DNA of 64,000 nt. Origin: Luteibacter yeojuensis (GTDB taxonomy: Bacteria > Pseudomonadota > Gammaproteobacteria > Xanthomonadales > Rhodanobacteraceae). A program made the position numbers and the translations under genes. Below are positions 53,123 to 60,800 of the stretch, piece after piece; the stretch's first letter is position 1; each line of letters starts with the position of its first letter. The DNA lies in assembly GCF_000964085.1 (NCBI RefSeq), contig NZ_JZRB01000004.1, forward strand, positions 62,001 to 126,000. Reading direction: 5' to 3'. The notes below the pieces were generated by a model. It was not told the origin of the DNA. It searched no databases and saw only the letters and a list, made by a program, of their open reading frames with translations.

Positions 53123-53517
53123 TTGCAGATGGTCACCCGGGTGCCGGCGCCTGGGGCGCTCTCGATCGAGAATTCATCCACCAGGCGCCGCGCGCCGGTG
53201 AGCCCAAGGCCGAGGCCATTGCCCGAGGTCCAGCCATCGGTCATGGCGAGCTTCACGTCGGGGATGCCCGGGCCGTTATCGCGGAAGACGAGCCGCAGCC
53301 CTTTCTTCCCGCCCTCTTCCACCAGCGCCCAGTCCATGTCGCCACCTCCCCCGTAGATGACGGTGTTACGGGCCAGCTCGCTGGCCGCGGTGACGAGCTT
53401 GGTCTGGTCGACGAGGCGCAAGCCCGCTTCCACCGCCAGCTTGCGCGCGGCCTGGCGGGCCAGCACCACGTCCTGCTCGACGCGCACGGCCTGCGTGCCG
53501 CTGCGGACCGCGCTCAT
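53113..53517 (-). CDS. rsbT: RsbT-type switch protein kinase
   Basis: A 134-residue GHKL-fold serine/threonine kinase. The ATP-binding boxes are KLVTAASELARNTVIYGGGG (N), FRDNGPGIPD (G1) and TSGNGLGLGLTGARRLVDEF (G2). In Bacillus, RsbT phosphorylates RsbR and RsbS in the stressosome, then leaves to activate a downstream partner. It is 134 residues, the normal RsbT length. It overlaps rsbS by 4 bases (ATGA) and the RsbX-like gene by 10. No RsbU or sigma-B gene is present; the likely downstream partners here are the two kinases in the same operon, by inference. Confidence 0.93.
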   Translation of the reverse strand: MSAVRSGTQAVRVEQDVVLARQAARKLAVEAGLRLVDQTKLVTAASELARNTVIYGGGGDMDWALVEEGGKKGLRLVFRDNGPGIPDVKLAMTDGWTSGNGLGLGLTGARRLVDEFSIESAPGAGTRVTICKWT

Positions 53518-53876
53518 CGCGCTTGCACGCGTTCGCGCAGCAGGCGCATGCCACGTTCCACATCCAGCGCCGTGATGACGCCGGGCAGGTTGAGGCCCAG
53601 TTCCACCAGCGTGATGGCGACCGCGGGCTGCATGCCCACCACCACGGTCTCGGCGTCCATGATCTTCGACAGGCCCGAGATGGTGCCGATCATGCGGCCG
53701 ATGAAGGAGTCGACGATATCCAGCGCGGAAATGTCGATCAGCACGCCCTTCGCCGAGGTCTTGCTGATCATGTTGGTGAGGTCGTCCTGCAGGGTCAGCG
53801 CGAGCTGGTCGTGCATGTCGACCTGGATGGTGACGAGCAGGAACTCGCCCATGCGCAGGATCGGGATGCGCTCCAT
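53514..53876 (-). CDS. rsbS: RsbS stressosome STAS protein
   Basis: A 120-residue single STAS domain forming part of the stressosome core. The conserved phosphorylation site is S57 in IDISALDIVDSFIGRMIGTI, matching Ser59 of Bacillus RsbS. ERIPILRMGEFLLVTIQVDM at the start and VVGMQPAVAITLVELGLNLPGV near the end are typical RsbS stretches. It lies 4 bases after rsbR and overlaps rsbT by 4. Confidence 0.94.
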   Translation of the reverse strand: MERIPILRMGEFLLVTIQVDMHDQLALTLQDDLTNMISKTSAKGVLIDISALDIVDSFIGRMIGTISGLSKIMDAETVVVGMQPAVAITLVELGLNLPGVITALDVERGMRLLRERVQAR

Positions 53877-53880
53877 CGCC

Positions 53881-54738
53881 TTAGCCGCCCTTCGACACGT
53901 GGAAGCCCGAGCGCTTCAACGCGAGCGAGAGCGCATCGGCGAGGTTGGCCTTGGTGACGATGCCTTGCAGGTCGAGGCCCAGGTGCACGATGGTCTGCGC
54001 GATCTGCGGCCGCACGCCGCTGATGATGGCGTCGGCGCCCATGAGCCGGATGGCCGTGACCGTCTTCAGCAGGTGCTGCGCCACCAGCGTATCCACCGTG
54101 GGAACGCCCGTGATGTCGATGATGGCGATCTCCGCGCCGGTTTCGACGATGCGCTGCAGGAGCGACTCCATCACCACCTGCGTACGCTGTGAATCGAGCG
54201 TACCGATCATCGGCAGCGCCAGCACGCCTTCCCAGAGCTTCACCACGGGCGTGGAAAGCTCGAGCAGTTCTTCCTGCTGGCGGTTGATCACTTCCTCGCG
54301 CGATTTCTGGTACGTCTTGATGGTGTGCATGCCCAGGCCATCGAGCAGCTCGGAGATGGCCCATGTCTGCGCCGCGAGCTCGGCGGCGTTATCGGCGTAC
54401 ACCTGCTGCAGCAGGTCGAACAGGGGGCGCTTCAGCGAGAAAATGAAGTTGGCCGTGTTCGCCGAATCAAAGCCCTGCAACGCGCGGCTGCGCGAGAGCT
54501 TCTCGAGGAAACCGCGCGTCTCGCTCCATTCGTTGCTGGCGATGCTGGCCGCGTCGCCCGTGGACGACCCAGCCACCAGCAGGCGGAGGAACTCCCGCGT
54601 CTGCCCCTCGAACTCGCCGTGGCTGATGCGCGAATCACGCGATGCGCCGCTGGCATCGAGCGTGGCCGACCAACTGGCGAGGAGCTGCGATTCGTTCTTG
54701 CGGATCGCTTCGATGGTGCGCTGGCTGAGTGCGGACAT
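53881..54738 (-). CDS. rsbR: RsbR stressosome sensor protein
   Basis: A 285-residue protein. The N-terminal half (about residues 1-150) is an all-helical, non-heme-globin-like sensor domain. The C-terminal STAS domain (about 162-278) contains LALPMIGTLDSQRTQVVMES and IIDITGVPTVDTLVAQHLLK. T217 in VDTLVA matches Thr205 of Bacillus RsbRA; the position of Thr171 is held by S183 (LDSQR). RsbR and RsbS build the stressosome shell and RsbR turrets sense stress. The start at 54738 has a GGGGGA ribosome binding site; it is the first gene of a six-gene operon. Confidence 0.93.
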   Translation of the reverse strand: MSALSQRTIEAIRKNESQLLASWSATLDASGASRDSRISHGEFEGQTREFLRLLVAGSSTGDAASIASNEWSETRGFLEKLSRSRALQGFDSANTANFIFSLKRPLFDLLQQVYADNAAELAAQTWAISELLDGLGMHTIKTYQKSREEVINRQQEELLELSTPVVKLWEGVLALPMIGTLDSQRTQVVMESLLQRIVETGAEIAIIDITGVPTVDTLVAQHLLKTVTAIRLMGADAIISGVRPQIAQTIVHLGLDLQGIVTKANLADALSLALKRSGFHVSKGG

Positions 54739-54878
54739 GGGTTCCCCCGGGCATAAAACCCTATGATGCGGTGCACGTTCGCGCAATGGAATAGCGAATG
54801 TGGTACCGCTTGCATTGACGCCGCATTCACGCCCGTCTCGCTATTTGCCTCGTTGATCCACGCGCGAACCGAAGAACC
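54739..54878. promoter_or_regulatory. Divergent control region of the stressosome operon and a response regulator
   Basis: A 140-bp spacer with mixed composition. It holds the start regions of rsbR (left) and the response regulator (right). No clear consensus sigma-70 boxes stand out. TGGTACCGCTTGCA looks like a sigma-54 site but its GG-GC spacing is 8, not 10. Confidence 0.35.
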
Positions 54879-55259
54879 ATGCCCACCGCTCCCCTGGTCA
54901 TCCTCCTTGTCGAGGACGACGACGCCATCCGTGAAATCTCCGCCATGATCCTCGAAGGCGAAGGCCATACGGTGCATACCGCGCCCAATGGCGACGAGGC
55001 CGAGCGCTGGCTCGAAAACGGCACGGCCGACATCCTCTTCACCGACGTGCGCATGCCCGGCTCCATCTCGGGCCAGGAGCTGGCCACGCGGCACGCGGAC
55101 ATGCGCGTGCTGGTGGCGTCGGGCGAGGTGCGTGAGCAGCACGACTGGCTTTCGCCGCGCATGGAATACCTGGCCAAGCCTTACGACCGGAAGAGCCTGC
55201 TGGCGGCGATGGCGCGCCTCGCGGGCCAGGGCGCTACGCCCGGTCGACCACCCGGCTGA
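54879..55259 (+). CDS. Single-domain response regulator divergent from the stressosome operon
   Basis: A 126-residue receiver domain without an output domain. The acidic pocket is LLVEDDDA, the phospho-acceptor aspartate lies in ADILFTDVRMPGSISGQELA (about D56), and the lysine in YLAKPYDRK. It is likely a phosphorylation partner of the hybrid kinase encoded 140 bases away on the other strand, whose second receiver has the same style (LLTDVGMPD). Its last 26 bases overlap the 3' end of the convergent NTF2-like gene. Confidence 0.87.
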   Translation: MPTAPLVILLVEDDDAIREISAMILEGEGHTVHTAPNGDEAERWLENGTADILFTDVRMPGSISGQELATRHADMRVLVASGEVREQHDWLSPRMEYLAKPYDRKSLLAAMARLAGQGATPGRPPG

Positions 55260-55617
55260 TCTTGCCCTGGGCGAAGCCGAATTCGGTGGTGCCCTGCATC
55301 TCGACGATGGTGCCCGCGCGCGGGCCGTCGGGGATGTCTTCGGCGATCTCGCCGTGGAAATCGATGGTGGCCACGATGGCGTCGCCCTGCTCGTCGAGCG
55401 CGACGATGCGTTGCTCGCGCGCGGCGAACAGCTGCGCGCCCACGCGCGCCAGCTTCTCCAGGTCGGCCTTGCCGGTAGTGGCCACGCTGAGCTCGCCGCC
55501 CTGGTAGTGCTCGAAGCGGACGTCGTCGGTCATCGCGGCGAGCATGCCGGCGATGTCGAAATGGTTGTACGCGGCGAGGTAGATCTCGATCAGCTGCCGT
55601 CGCGCCGGGTCGGTCAT
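55234..55617 (-). CDS. NTF2/SnoaL-like domain protein
   Basis: A 127-residue small alpha+beta barrel protein. RQLIEIYLAAYNHFDIAGMLAAMTDDVRFEHYQGG at the start and GTIVEMQGTTEFGFAQGKISRVVD at the end are characteristic of the SnoaL/NTF2-like fold, which binds small ligands or acts as a simple isomerase or hydrolase. Function is unknown. GGAG lies 7 bases before the ATG at 55617, preferred over the ATG 12 bases upstream. It lies 18 bases downstream of the LysR gene, probably in the same transcript. Confidence 0.83.
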   Translation of the reverse strand: MTDPARRQLIEIYLAAYNHFDIAGMLAAMTDDVRFEHYQGGELSVATTGKADLEKLARVGAQLFAAREQRIVALDEQGDAIVATIDFHGEIAEDIPDGPRAGTIVEMQGTTEFGFAQGKISRVVDRA

Positions 55618-55635
55618 GTCGGTCTCCATGGTCGC

Positions 55636-56535
55636 TTACATCGCATGCCGTTCGCGCAGGAAATCCACGAAGACGCGGAGCTTGCGGGGCATGTGCACAC
55701 GGCTGGGATAGTACAGGTGGAACGCGCCATAGGTGGGCCAGTAGTCCGTTAGTACGGGTACCAGCGTGCCGCGCGCGAAGTCCGCGGCCACCAGGCTCTC
55801 GAAGTGGCAGCCCACGCCCAGCCCCGCGCGCGCCGCTTCCACCAGCAGGTCGCCGTCGTTGCTGACAAGCGCCGGCCCCACTTCCACCTCGACGATGCGC
55901 CCGTCGATCGTGAACTCCCAGCGCAACACGCTGCGGTCGTGGTCGAGGCGGATGCATGCACACCGGTGCGCGAGCAGGTCCGCCGGCACCTGCGGCGCCC
56001 CGTGTTCCGCGATGTAGGACGGCGACGCGAACGTGGCGATGCGGCTGGGCCCACCGATGGGCACCGCCACCACGTCGTTGGCCAGGCTCTCGCCCAGGCG
56101 GAAGCCCGCGTCGAAGCCCATGGCCACGAGGTCGAGGAAACGGTTGTCGCAATGCATCTCGACGGTGACATCGGGGTAGCGCCGCGCGAACTCCGCCATG
56201 TGCGGCATCACGACCACGTCCGCCACGGCCTTCGGCAGGTTCAGCCGCAGCAGGCCGGCAGGCGCCTCGCGCGAATCGTTCACCGCGTCCACGGCACGCT
56301 CGATGGCACCGAGGCCGGCCTGGGCCTCGTCGAGGAAGCGCTGGCCGATCTCGGTGACGCCGACGCGGCGCGTGCTGCGGTCGAGCAGGCGCACGCCGAG
56401 CCGCGTCTCCAGGGCGCGCACGCTCTGCGACAAGGCCGAAGGCGAGACACCCAGCTCGCGGGCGGCGCGCGTGAAGCTGGCATGGTGGGCGACGCGGGCA
56501 AAGGCCGCGATGGCGGGCAGCAGGTCGTTGGGCAC
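55636..56535 (-). CDS. LysR-family transcriptional regulator
   Basis: A 299-residue LysR regulator. The N-terminal helix-turn-helix (about residues 5-64) reads FARVAHHASFTRAARELGVSPSALSQSVRALETRLGVRLLDRSTRRVGVTE. The effector domain follows (about 90-295) with the typical LRLNLPKAVAD start and a VFVDFLRE end. It is divergent from an aldo-keto reductase gene, which it probably controls along with itself. A palindrome of LysR-box type lies in the spacer. Confidence 0.92.
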   Translation of the reverse strand: MPNDLLPAIAAFARVAHHASFTRAARELGVSPSALSQSVRALETRLGVRLLDRSTRRVGVTEIGQRFLDEAQAGLGAIERAVDAVNDSREAPAGLLRLNLPKAVADVVVMPHMAEFARRYPDVTVEMHCDNRFLDLVAMGFDAGFRLGESLANDVVAVPIGGPSRIATFASPSYIAEHGAPQVPADLLAHRCACIRLDHDRSVLRWEFTIDGRIVEVEVGPALVSNDGDLLVEAARAGLGVGCHFESLVAADFARGTLVPVLTDYWPTYGAFHLYYPSRVHMPRKLRVFVDFLRERHAM

Positions 56536-56550
56536 CGGGGCCTCGGATTA

Positions 56551-56565
56551 TGAAGGAGTGCTTCA
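56551..56565. promoter_or_regulatory. LysR-type palindrome TGAAG-N5-CTTCA
   Basis: TGAAGGAGTGCTTCA is a perfect 5-base-arm dyad, 16 bases upstream of the LysR gene and 86 bases before the aldo-keto reductase. It is a good candidate for the LysR recognition site. Confidence 0.5.
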
Positions 56566-56650
56566 AAGCGTATGCGCGCAAGATCCGTATATCCAGCCCT
56601 ATAGAACGGCCTAAGGTGGTGGCCTCCCCACCCACCCGAGGCCTTCCGCC

Positions 56651-57715
56651 ATGGCTCTGCAACTGGATAGCTACACCACCCTGGGCCGCTCCGGCCTGCG
56701 TGTCAGCCCCGTCTCCCTGGGCACGATGACCTTTGGCGAGGACTGGGGCTGGGGCGCCGGCGAAGCCGAAAGCCGCGCCATGCTCGACACCTACATGGAG
56801 CGTGGCGGCAACTTCATCGACACGGCCAACTTCTACACCGGCGGCACCGCCGAAACCCTGCTCGGCAAATTCCTGGCCGGCCGCCGTGACCGCGCGGTGA
56901 TCGCGACCAAGTACAGCCTCAACGTGGAACCCGGCAACGTCAACGCCGGTGGCAACCACCGCCGCAACATGGTCCGCGCGGTGGAAGCCAGCCTGAAGCG
57001 CCTGGGCACCGATTACATCGACCTCTACTACCTGCACGTGTGGGACTACACCACGCCGGTGGAAGAGATCATGCGCGGGTTCGACGACCTGGTGAGCTCA
57101 GGCAAGATCGTCTATGCCGGCATCTCCGATGCGCCCGCGTGGCAGGTGTCGCGCATGCAGACGCTGGCCGAACTGCGTGGCTGGGCGCCGTTCGTCGCCT
57201 TGCAGATCGAATACAGCCTCATCGAGCGCACCGTGGAGCACGAGCTGCTGCCCATGGCCGCCGAGATGGGCCTGGGCGTGCTCGCCTGGTCGCCACTGGG
57301 CAGCGGCGTGCTTTCGGGCAAGTACACCCGCGCCGACATCGAGGCGAACAAGGGCAAGGACATGTTCAATGGCGGCCGCGCGGCCGTGGCGGCGGGCATG
57401 GGCGCGCTCAGCGAAAAGAACCTCGACCTGGTCGACGTGCTGAAGCAGGTGGCCGAAGACGTGGGGCATTCACCCGCGCAGACCGCCATCGCATGGTTGC
57501 TGGCGAAGCAGGCGCCGCGGGTCATCCCCATCCTCGGCGCACGCACGGCCGCGCAGTTCGAAGAGAACCTGGCCGCGCTGGACGTGACGTTTACCGATGC
57601 GCAGATGCAGCGCCTGGACGAGGCCAGCGCCATCGACCCCATCTTCCCGCATCGCTTCCTGCCGCGCGTGCAGGCCCAGGTGCGCGGCGGCGCCAGCATC
57701 GACCGCGCCTGGTAA
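56651..57715 (+). CDS. Aldo/keto reductase
   Basis: A 354-residue NADPH-dependent TIM-barrel oxidoreductase. Visible family features are SPVSLGTMTFGEDWGWG, the catalytic aspartate/tyrosine in GGNFIDTANFYTGG, the lysine in VIATKYSLN, the histidine in LYYLHVWDYTTPVEE, and the cofactor-binding IPILGARTAAQFEENLAAL. It belongs to the YajO/Tas-like branch (about 340-350 residues) that reduces aldehydes and ketones. Regulation by the divergent LysR protein is likely. A TATAGA hexamer lies about 50 bases upstream. Confidence 0.92.
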   Translation: MALQLDSYTTLGRSGLRVSPVSLGTMTFGEDWGWGAGEAESRAMLDTYMERGGNFIDTANFYTGGTAETLLGKFLAGRRDRAVIATKYSLNVEPGNVNAGGNHRRNMVRAVEASLKRLGTDYIDLYYLHVWDYTTPVEEIMRGFDDLVSSGKIVYAGISDAPAWQVSRMQTLAELRGWAPFVALQIEYSLIERTVEHELLPMAAEMGLGVLAWSPLGSGVLSGKYTRADIEANKGKDMFNGGRAAVAAGMGALSEKNLDLVDVLKQVAEDVGHSPAQTAIAWLLAKQAPRVIPILGARTAAQFEENLAALDVTFTDAQMQRLDEASAIDPIFPHRFLPRVQAQVRGGASIDRAW

Positions 57716-57725
57716 GCCAAGTGTC

Positions 57726-57751
57726 CGGCCGGTGTCCGCGGACACCGGCCG
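57726..57751. promoter_or_regulatory. 26-bp perfect palindrome (GTGTCCGCGGACAC core), candidate enhancer site
   Basis: Two 13-base arms meet without a loop. The core GTGTCCGCGGACAC is flanked by CGGCCG-type ends, and GTGTCCGGCC just upstream repeats the half site. It lies 28 bases upstream of a sigma-54 promoter, so it may be the binding site of its activator. As RNA it could also form a stem after the aldo-keto reductase gene. Confidence 0.6.
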
Positions 57752-57779
57752 ATGTGCTGCAACCCGCATCGCACCGTCG

Positions 57780-57795
57780 TGGCCCGCGCCTTGCA
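57780..57795 (+). promoter_or_regulatory. Sigma-54 (-24/-12) promoter
   Basis: TGGCCCGCGCCTTGCA matches the consensus TGGCACG-N4-TTGCW with one mismatch. The invariant GG and GC are separated by exactly 10 bases. The predicted start is about 57806, giving a 25-base leader that contains the GGAG ribosome binding site of the next gene. Confidence 0.72.
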
Positions 57796-57830
57796 ACGGC
57801 GTCTCCCGGATCATCACGGAGATGCCACGC

Positions 57831-59189
57831 ATGGCCCTCGCTTCACGGCCGCTCGCCCTTGCCACCCTGCTCACCTTGCCCGCCATCGCGGCGGCTACCG
57901 AACCCCCTGCGCTGCACTACACGGTCACGCCGGTGGTCGAGCAAGGTGACCTGAAGGCGCTGGATGTCGTGCTCGAAGGCATCGCGGGCCCCGATGGCAC
58001 GCTCGATGTCGTGCTGCCCGGCAAACAGGAGCGGCTCGCCGCGAACGGTGGCCTTTCGGCCGGCAAGGACGGCCACCTCGTGCTTTCGGCGAAGCCGGGC
58101 GCGCCCGTGGCGCTGCGCTATCGCCGCAGCGGCACGGCGCCATTCACCAACGACCCCGGTATCGAACCCTATGTGACGGCAGGCTGGATGCAGGCACCCT
58201 GCAGCGGCCTGCTGGCCATGCCGGCCGATGGCGTGGCGCGCGCGATCACGGTCACGTGGCACGTGCCACCCCGCTGGCGTGCGATCACGAGCCTCGACGC
58301 CCACCACCCCACCACGCGCGCCGAGGCCGGGGCGTCGGCCTGCTTCCTTGGCCGCGATGTGAGCGAAGCCAAACAGCCCATCGGCCATGGGGGCGCCCTG
58401 CATGTGTACACGACCGACCCGGCCGGTAGCGCCGCGTTCACCGATCTCGTCGCCAAATCCCTATCCGTAGTGGCGTCGGCCGCGGGCGGTACGGCGCGCG
58501 ACTACGCCGTATACGCCACGCCGGTGCAGGCCGATGGCGCCGACATCGCAGGCTGGAGCCAGCCCGGCTTCATGTCGGCGGTGTTCGCGCGAGGCGCCAG
58601 GCTGTCGGCGCTCGCCGGCCCGGCCATCAACGACTATGCGCGCATGCTGGCGCCCACGCCGGTCGACCCCGCCACGGCGTGGTACACGCAGGGCCTGCGC
58701 TCGTACCTGGTGGCAAGTGACCTGCTCAGCAGCCACGCGCTCGGCCGCGAGGACATGGCCGGCTACCTCGACCAGATCATCGCCAACTATGGCAACTCGC
58801 CGTTTCGCCGCGCCAGCAACGCGCGGATCGTGTCCGAATGGCAAAGCTCGCCTGATCTCCAGGCGGTACCTGGCGAGCGCGGCATCCTGTTCGGCTGGCT
58901 GCTCGACGCGCAGCTGCGCAAGGCCACGGGCGGCCGGGCCTGCCTGGCGGACGTGCTCCGCACGCTGGCGCCGTCGGTGTCCGATCCCGGCGTCGCGCTG
59001 GCGGCCGCGGTGAAGCAGGCCGGCGGCGGTGACATCACGCCGCTGTACGAGAAGTACATCGTGCGCGGCGAGTTGCTGCAGCTGCCGCCGGGCGCACTGG
59101 GCCCGTGCATGGTCGTATCCACCGAGACCGATCCCTACGGCTGGCAGGTGCAGCGCGTATCGGCGCGCTGCACCGCGGCGACGGAGTGA
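57831..59189 (+). CDS. Secreted M61-like protein lacking the zinc site
   Basis: A 452-residue protein with a signal peptide (about residues 1-22). LHYTVTPVVEQGDLKALDVVLEGIAG resembles the N-terminal domain of M61 glycyl aminopeptidases. WYTQGLRSYLVASDLLSSHALG and GILFGWLLDAQLRKATGGRACLADVLRTLAP match the helices that follow the catalytic site in that family. The HExxH zinc motif is absent (the expected place has FARGARLSALAGPAINDYARM), as is the C-terminal PDZ domain, so it is probably not an active peptidase. GGAG lies 9 bases before ATG 57831, which decides against ATG 57822. It is preceded by a sigma-54 promoter. Confidence 0.72.
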   Translation: MALASRPLALATLLTLPAIAAATEPPALHYTVTPVVEQGDLKALDVVLEGIAGPDGTLDVVLPGKQERLAANGGLSAGKDGHLVLSAKPGAPVALRYRRSGTAPFTNDPGIEPYVTAGWMQAPCSGLLAMPADGVARAITVTWHVPPRWRAITSLDAHHPTTRAEAGASACFLGRDVSEAKQPIGHGGALHVYTTDPAGSAAFTDLVAKSLSVVASAAGGTARDYAVYATPVQADGADIAGWSQPGFMSAVFARGARLSALAGPAINDYARMLAPTPVDPATAWYTQGLRSYLVASDLLSSHALGREDMAGYLDQIIANYGNSPFRRASNARIVSEWQSSPDLQAVPGERGILFGWLLDAQLRKATGGRACLADVLRTLAPSVSDPGVALAAAVKQAGGGDITPLYEKYIVRGELLQLPPGALGPCMVVSTETDPYGWQVQRVSARCTAATE

Positions 59190-59228
59190 TAAGGTGCGGG
59201 GCACCGTCCCACCGCGAGCCCACGCCCG

Positions 59229-60599
59229 ATGACCCACCCGCAGGAAACGAACCCGGAGCACCTCCGGCGCAGCCTTTCGAACCGCCACCTCCAGCTCATC
59301 GCCATCGGCGGCGCCATCGGCACCGGCCTGTTCATGGGTTCGGGCAAGACCATCAGCCTCGCGGGGCCGTCCATCCTCTTCGTGTACCTCATCATCGGCG
59401 TGATGCTGTTCTTCGTCATGCGCGCGATGGGCGAGCTGCTGCTGTCGAACCTGGAGTACAAGTCGTTCATTGACTTCTCCACCGACCTGCTCGGGCCCTG
59501 GGCCGGGTTCTTCTGCGGGTGGACCTACTGGTTCTGCTGGATCATCACCGCCATCGCGGACGTGATCGCCATCGCCAACTACGCGCAGTTCTGGTTCCCC
59601 TCGCTGGCGCCGTGGATACCCGCGGTGCTGTGCGTGTTGCTCCTGCTCACGCTTAACCTCACCACGGTGCGCCTCTTCGGTGAACTCGAGTTCTGGTTCG
59701 CGCTGATCAAGATCATCGCCATCTGCGCGCTCATCGTCACGGGCTTCGGCATGGTGGCGTGGGCGTTCCGCTCGCCCGATGGCCACGTCGCCTCGCTCGC
59801 CAACCTGTGGAACGACGGCGGCATGTTCCCCATGGGGGTGAACGGCTTCTTCGCGGGTTTCCAGATCGCGGTGTTCGCCTTCGTCGGCATCGAGCTGGTG
59901 GGCACCACCGCGGCGGAGACGGCCGACCCGGAGCGCAACCTGCCCAAGGCCATCAACTCGATCCCCGTGCGCATCATCATCTTCTACGTGCTCGCGCTCA
60001 TCGTGATTATGTCGGTGACGCCATGGCGCCAGGTGCTGCCGGGCAAGAGCCCGTTCGTTGAACTGTTCGTGCTGGCGGGCATCCCCGCGGCGGCGAGCCT
60101 CATCAACTTCGTGGTGCTCACCTCGGCCACGTCGTCGGCCAACAGCGGCATGTTCTCCACCAGCCGCATGCTCTATGGCCTGGCCGAGGAGGACCATGCA
60201 CCGCGCGCGTTCCGGCGCCTGTCGAAAGCGGCCGTGCCGTCGCGCGGGCTCATCTTCTCGTGCGTCTGCCTGCTCGGCGGCGCCATGCTTGTCTACGTGG
60301 TGCCGAACCTCGTCACCGCGTTCACGCTGGTCACGACGCTGTCGGCCATCCTGTTCATGTTCGTGTGGTCGCTCATCCTCTGCTCGTACATGGCCTACCG
60401 GAAGAAGCGGCCCGAGCTGCACGCGGTGTCGTCGTACAAGATGCCCGGCGGCGTGCTCATGTGCTGGGTGTGCCTGGCATTCTTCGCCTTCGTGCTGGTG
60501 CTGCTCACGCTGGAAGCCGATACCCGCCAGGCGCTGCTGGCCAGCCCGGCGTGGTTCGCGATCCTGGGCATCGGGTACGCGCTGCGCCGCAAGCGTTAA
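59229..60599 (+). CDS. cycA: D-serine/D-alanine/glycine transporter
   Basis: A 456-residue amino-acid permease with 12 membrane helices, very close to E. coli CycA. Highly similar stretches are NRHLQLIAIGGAIGTGLFMG, GKTISLAGPSILFVYLIIG, EYKSFIDFSTDLLGPWAGFF, GFFAGFQIAVFAFVGIELVG and SSANSGMFSTSRMLYGLAEE. It imports glycine, D-alanine, D-serine and related amino acids with protons. The ATG at 59229 is 39 bases after the M61-like stop codon; a family B REP follows the gene. Confidence 0.93.
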   Translation: MTHPQETNPEHLRRSLSNRHLQLIAIGGAIGTGLFMGSGKTISLAGPSILFVYLIIGVMLFFVMRAMGELLLSNLEYKSFIDFSTDLLGPWAGFFCGWTYWFCWIITAIADVIAIANYAQFWFPSLAPWIPAVLCVLLLLTLNLTTVRLFGELEFWFALIKIIAICALIVTGFGMVAWAFRSPDGHVASLANLWNDGGMFPMGVNGFFAGFQIAVFAFVGIELVGTTAAETADPERNLPKAINSIPVRIIIFYVLALIVIMSVTPWRQVLPGKSPFVELFVLAGIPAAASLINFVVLTSATSSANSGMFSTSRMLYGLAEEDHAPRAFRRLSKAAVPSRGLIFSCVCLLGGAMLVYVVPNLVTAFTLVTTLSAILFMFVWSLILCSYMAYRKKRPELHAVSSYKMPGGVLMCWVCLAFFAFVLVLLTLEADTRQALLASPAWFAILGIGYALRRKR

Positions 60600-60620
60600 C
60601 GCCCCCTCTGTGGCTTTCCC

Positions 60621-60665
60621 TGTGGGAGCGCGCTGCGCGCGATCGCGCGCAAGCGCGCTCCCACA
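60621..60665. repeat. REP-like hairpin, family B
   Basis: TGTGGGAGCGCGCTGCGCGC and CGCGCAAGCGCGCTCCCACA form a long stem with almost no loop, 21 bases after cycA. Confidence 0.85.
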
Positions 60666-60688
60666 GGTGAGGTGAGGGCCATCATCTT

Positions 60689-60715
60689 TGTGAAGGCTCC
60701 GGGTGGGCCTTCACA
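60689..60715. promoter_or_regulatory. Inverted repeat beside a sigma-54 promoter
   Basis: TGTGAAGGC and its complement GCCTTCACA flank a 9-base loop. It lies 5 bases upstream of the -24 box of the autotransporter promoter. It could be a regulator site or the cycA terminator stem; no T-run follows. Confidence 0.45.
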
Positions 60716-60720
60716 CCCCA

Positions 60721-60736
60721 TGGCATAGCCATTGCT
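60721..60736 (+). promoter_or_regulatory. Sigma-54 (-24/-12) promoter
   Basis: TGGCATAGCCATTGCT fits TGGCAYR-N4-TTGCW fully, with 10 bases between the GG and GC pairs. The predicted start is about 60748, leaving a 53-base leader before the autotransporter ATG. Confidence 0.75.
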
Positions 60737-60800
60737 GCGTTCCCGGGACGAGGGTGCCGGTGTCGGTTTCCCATCGCGCCTACCCGGGAACCCAGCGCCC

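Noticed and set aside
54801-54814. Sigma-54-like TGGTACCGCTTGCA upstream of the lone response regulator
   Set aside because: The GG and GC pairs are 8 bases apart; sigma-54 needs 10, so it was not called.
58461-60422. Long minus-strand frame opposite the M61-like and cycA genes (653 codons)
   Set aside because: Low-complexity E/H/R/Q-rich sequence complementary to membrane helices of cycA; not a protein.
60689-60715. CRP/Clp-type site TGTGA...TCACA
   Set aside because: The half sites are 17 bases apart instead of 6, so it is not a CRP-family site; it was kept only as an inverted repeat.
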